From Polynucleobacter sp. UBA962 (lineage in GTDB: Bacteria; Pseudomonadota; Gammaproteobacteria; Burkholderiales; Burkholderiaceae): a stretch of DNA of 6,476 bases. This document shows positions 5,229 to 6,476 of this stretch, piece by piece. Under the pieces are notes generated by a model. It saw nothing but the letters and a program-made list of their open reading frames with translations. It had not been told where the DNA came from and searched no databases. The DNA is taken from positions 1-6,476 of the forward strand of contig DBCI01000020.1 in assembly GCA_002292975.1 (NCBI GenBank), read 5' to 3'. Within the stretch, counting starts at the first letter, position 1; the number at the start of each line of letters is the position of its first letter. A program made the position numbers and the translations under genes.

Positions 5229-6459
5229 TAACCATGAATTAGAGGTATGGATTGATGTGAGCTTTATTGAAAAAAAGCCCATCAAGATTGGTCATTTGAA
5301 GCATGACCGAGGTAATGTGCGTTTTAACTATGACGAAGCATGGCTATCCCACCCACAACGATTTGATATTGATCCTGATTTATCTTTAGATAACGCCATC
5401 TTTCATCCCAACCCTGCACAAGGAAATTTTGGTGTTTTTCTAGATTCTTCACCGGATCGGTGGGGGCAAACCTTAATGAAGCGACGTGAGGCAATGGAGG
5501 CCAAAGACGAAGGACGTCAGGCTCGCACTCTTTATGCATGGGATTACCTCATTGGAGTCCAAGACCAAACTAGGCAGGGCGCATTACGTTTTAAGTATCC
5601 TGGAACAGACGTATTTTTGGCTTCACATGACTTATCTGCACCGCCTGTAGCTCAGCTAGCGGAGTTGGAGAATGTTGCCAAACAGCTGAGTGATAAAAAT
5701 ATAGATGATTTGGATAACCTAAGAAGATGGCTCAGGGTCTTAGTTGCGCCTGGTGCATCTTTAGGGGGAGCAAGACCAAAAGCCAACTTTACTCAACAGG
5801 ATGGATCGCTTTGGATTGCTAAATTCCCAGTGAAAGATGATGACAGAGATAGTGGGGCTTGGGAGATGTTGGCTTACCAGCTTGCAATACGTGCCAATAT
5901 TCAAATGCCGCAAGCAAAGTTGCTTAAGCTGGGAAGCCAATATAGAACCTTTGCCGTTAAGCGATTTGATCGCATTGACGGCCAGCGGATTCATTATGCA
6001 TCGGCTATGACGATGCTAAAAAAAGAGTCTAGTGATGATGCAAGTTACCTTGATATTGCTGAGTTCATTATGACTCGAGGTGCCACGGGGTCGATTAAAG
6101 ATGATTTGGCGCAACTGTTTCGTAGAGTGGTATTTAATGCGGCAATCAGTAATCGCGATGACCACTTAAGAAATCATGGCTTTATTCTGATGCCAAATGG
6201 TTGGCGTCTTTCCCCTGCTTTTGATATAAACCCAAATATTGATAAAGCCGAGCATGCTCTCAATTTAGATATAGGCGATAACCGTGCCAACCTTGAAAGT
6301 GTTATTGCTACGGCCCAATATTACGAATTAACTCAAGATCAAGCGGTACAAATTGTGAGCGAGATCTTGAGCGTTACTCGCACGTGGGAGGCTGTAGCAA
6401 AAAATCTAGCTATCTCAAGAGGCGATATCGAGTTGATGCGAGCGGCTTTTCAGTCTTAG
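5215..6459 (+). CDS. hipA: HipA-family serine/threonine kinase toxin
   Basis: A 414-residue HipA-like kinase, close to the 440 residues of E. coli HipA, which phosphorylates glutamyl-tRNA synthetase and causes growth arrest and persistence. Visible motifs are: an N-terminal subdomain with NFGVFLDSSPDRWG (71-84); the loop SLGGARPKA (182-190), where Ser182 would correspond to the autophosphorylated Ser150 of E. coli; Lys203 in WIAKFP as ATP-binding lysine; FAVKRFDR (246-253); the catalytic loop NRDDHLRNHGF (313-323), where Asp315 would match Asp309 and Asn320 the metal-binding Asn; and AFDINP (335-340), with Asp337 as the metal-binding Asp. All key kinase residues are present, so it looks active. 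Alignments are from memory. Translation starts at GTG 5215, with AAGGA at 5204-5208, inside the end of hipB. The substrate is unknown; HipA homologues can differ in target. The gene ends 17 bases before the window edge. Confidence 0.92.
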   Translation: MAEVNNHELEVWIDVSFIEKKPIKIGHLKHDRGNVRFNYDEAWLSHPQRFDIDPDLSLDNAIFHPNPAQGNFGVFLDSSPDRWGQTLMKRREAMEAKDEGRQARTLYAWDYLIGVQDQTRQGALRFKYPGTDVFLASHDLSAPPVAQLAELENVAKQLSDKNIDDLDNLRRWLRVLVAPGASLGGARPKANFTQQDGSLWIAKFPVKDDDRDSGAWEMLAYQLAIRANIQMPQAKLLKLGSQYRTFAVKRFDRIDGQRIHYASAMTMLKKESSDDASYLDIAEFIMTRGATGSIKDDLAQLFRRVVFNAAISNRDDHLRNHGFILMPNGWRLSPAFDINPNIDKAEHALNLDIGDNRANLESVIATAQYYELTQDQAVQIVSEILSVTRTWEAVAKNLAISRGDIELMRAAFQS

Positions 6460-6476
6460 TTCGGCTGCCCGAATTC

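Noticed and set aside
6471..6476. Window ends exactly in GAATTC (EcoRI site), which could mark a cloning boundary
   Set aside because: Another GAATTC occurs at 4600-4605, and a window edge falling on a six-base site can be chance; there is no vector sequence.

Overview
The window carries the end of a flagellar filament/export gene cluster followed by a toxin-antitoxin (TA) region, with every gene on the + strand. The set flagellin - flaG - fliD - fliS, then a FliK-like gene and a small FlhB-tail gene, points to a Gram-negative flagellated proteobacterium. A sigma-54 (RpoN) type promoter in front of fliD fits lineages whose flagellar genes are under RpoN control. A betaproteobacterium of moderate GC is my best guess, but nothing in the window fixes the genus.

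Positions 1-480 are the 3' end of a flagellin gene, whose 5' part lies outside the window. A perfect 14-bp hairpin without a T-tract (491-526) separates it from flaG (558-953). The gap after flaG holds a near-consensus -24/-12 promoter (977-992) that should drive fliD (1036-2478, filament cap) and fliS (2495-2935, flagellin export chaperone). fliD is clearly more AT-rich than its neighbours. After a 163-bp gap with small inverted repeats come a FliK-like gene (3099-4130, GTG start) and, overlapping it by ATGA, a stand-alone homologue of the FlhB cytoplasmic tail (4127-4420) that lacks the NPTH self-cleavage motif. Together these genes supply filament subunit, filament-length or assembly factor, cap, chaperone and probable export-switch accessory proteins.

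Positions 4421-4913 contain no intact gene but are not empty. They hold a decayed TA pair: a DUF433-type antitoxin with one in-frame stop codon (4468-4689), then the first 17 or so codons of a DUF5615/PIN-like toxin (from 4686) that runs into unrelated sequence. The stretch ends in a 20-bp inverted repeat (19 of 20 pairs) that overlaps a perfect TATAAT and the start codon of the next gene.

Positions 4914-6459 encode an apparently intact HipBA-type TA module: an XRE-family antitoxin/repressor (104 aa) overlapping a full-length HipA-like kinase (414 aa). The main points of interest are the dead TA module beside a live one, the apparently leaderless starts of both TA operons, the strong operator-like repeat, the sigma-54 promoter, and the compositional contrast of fliD.
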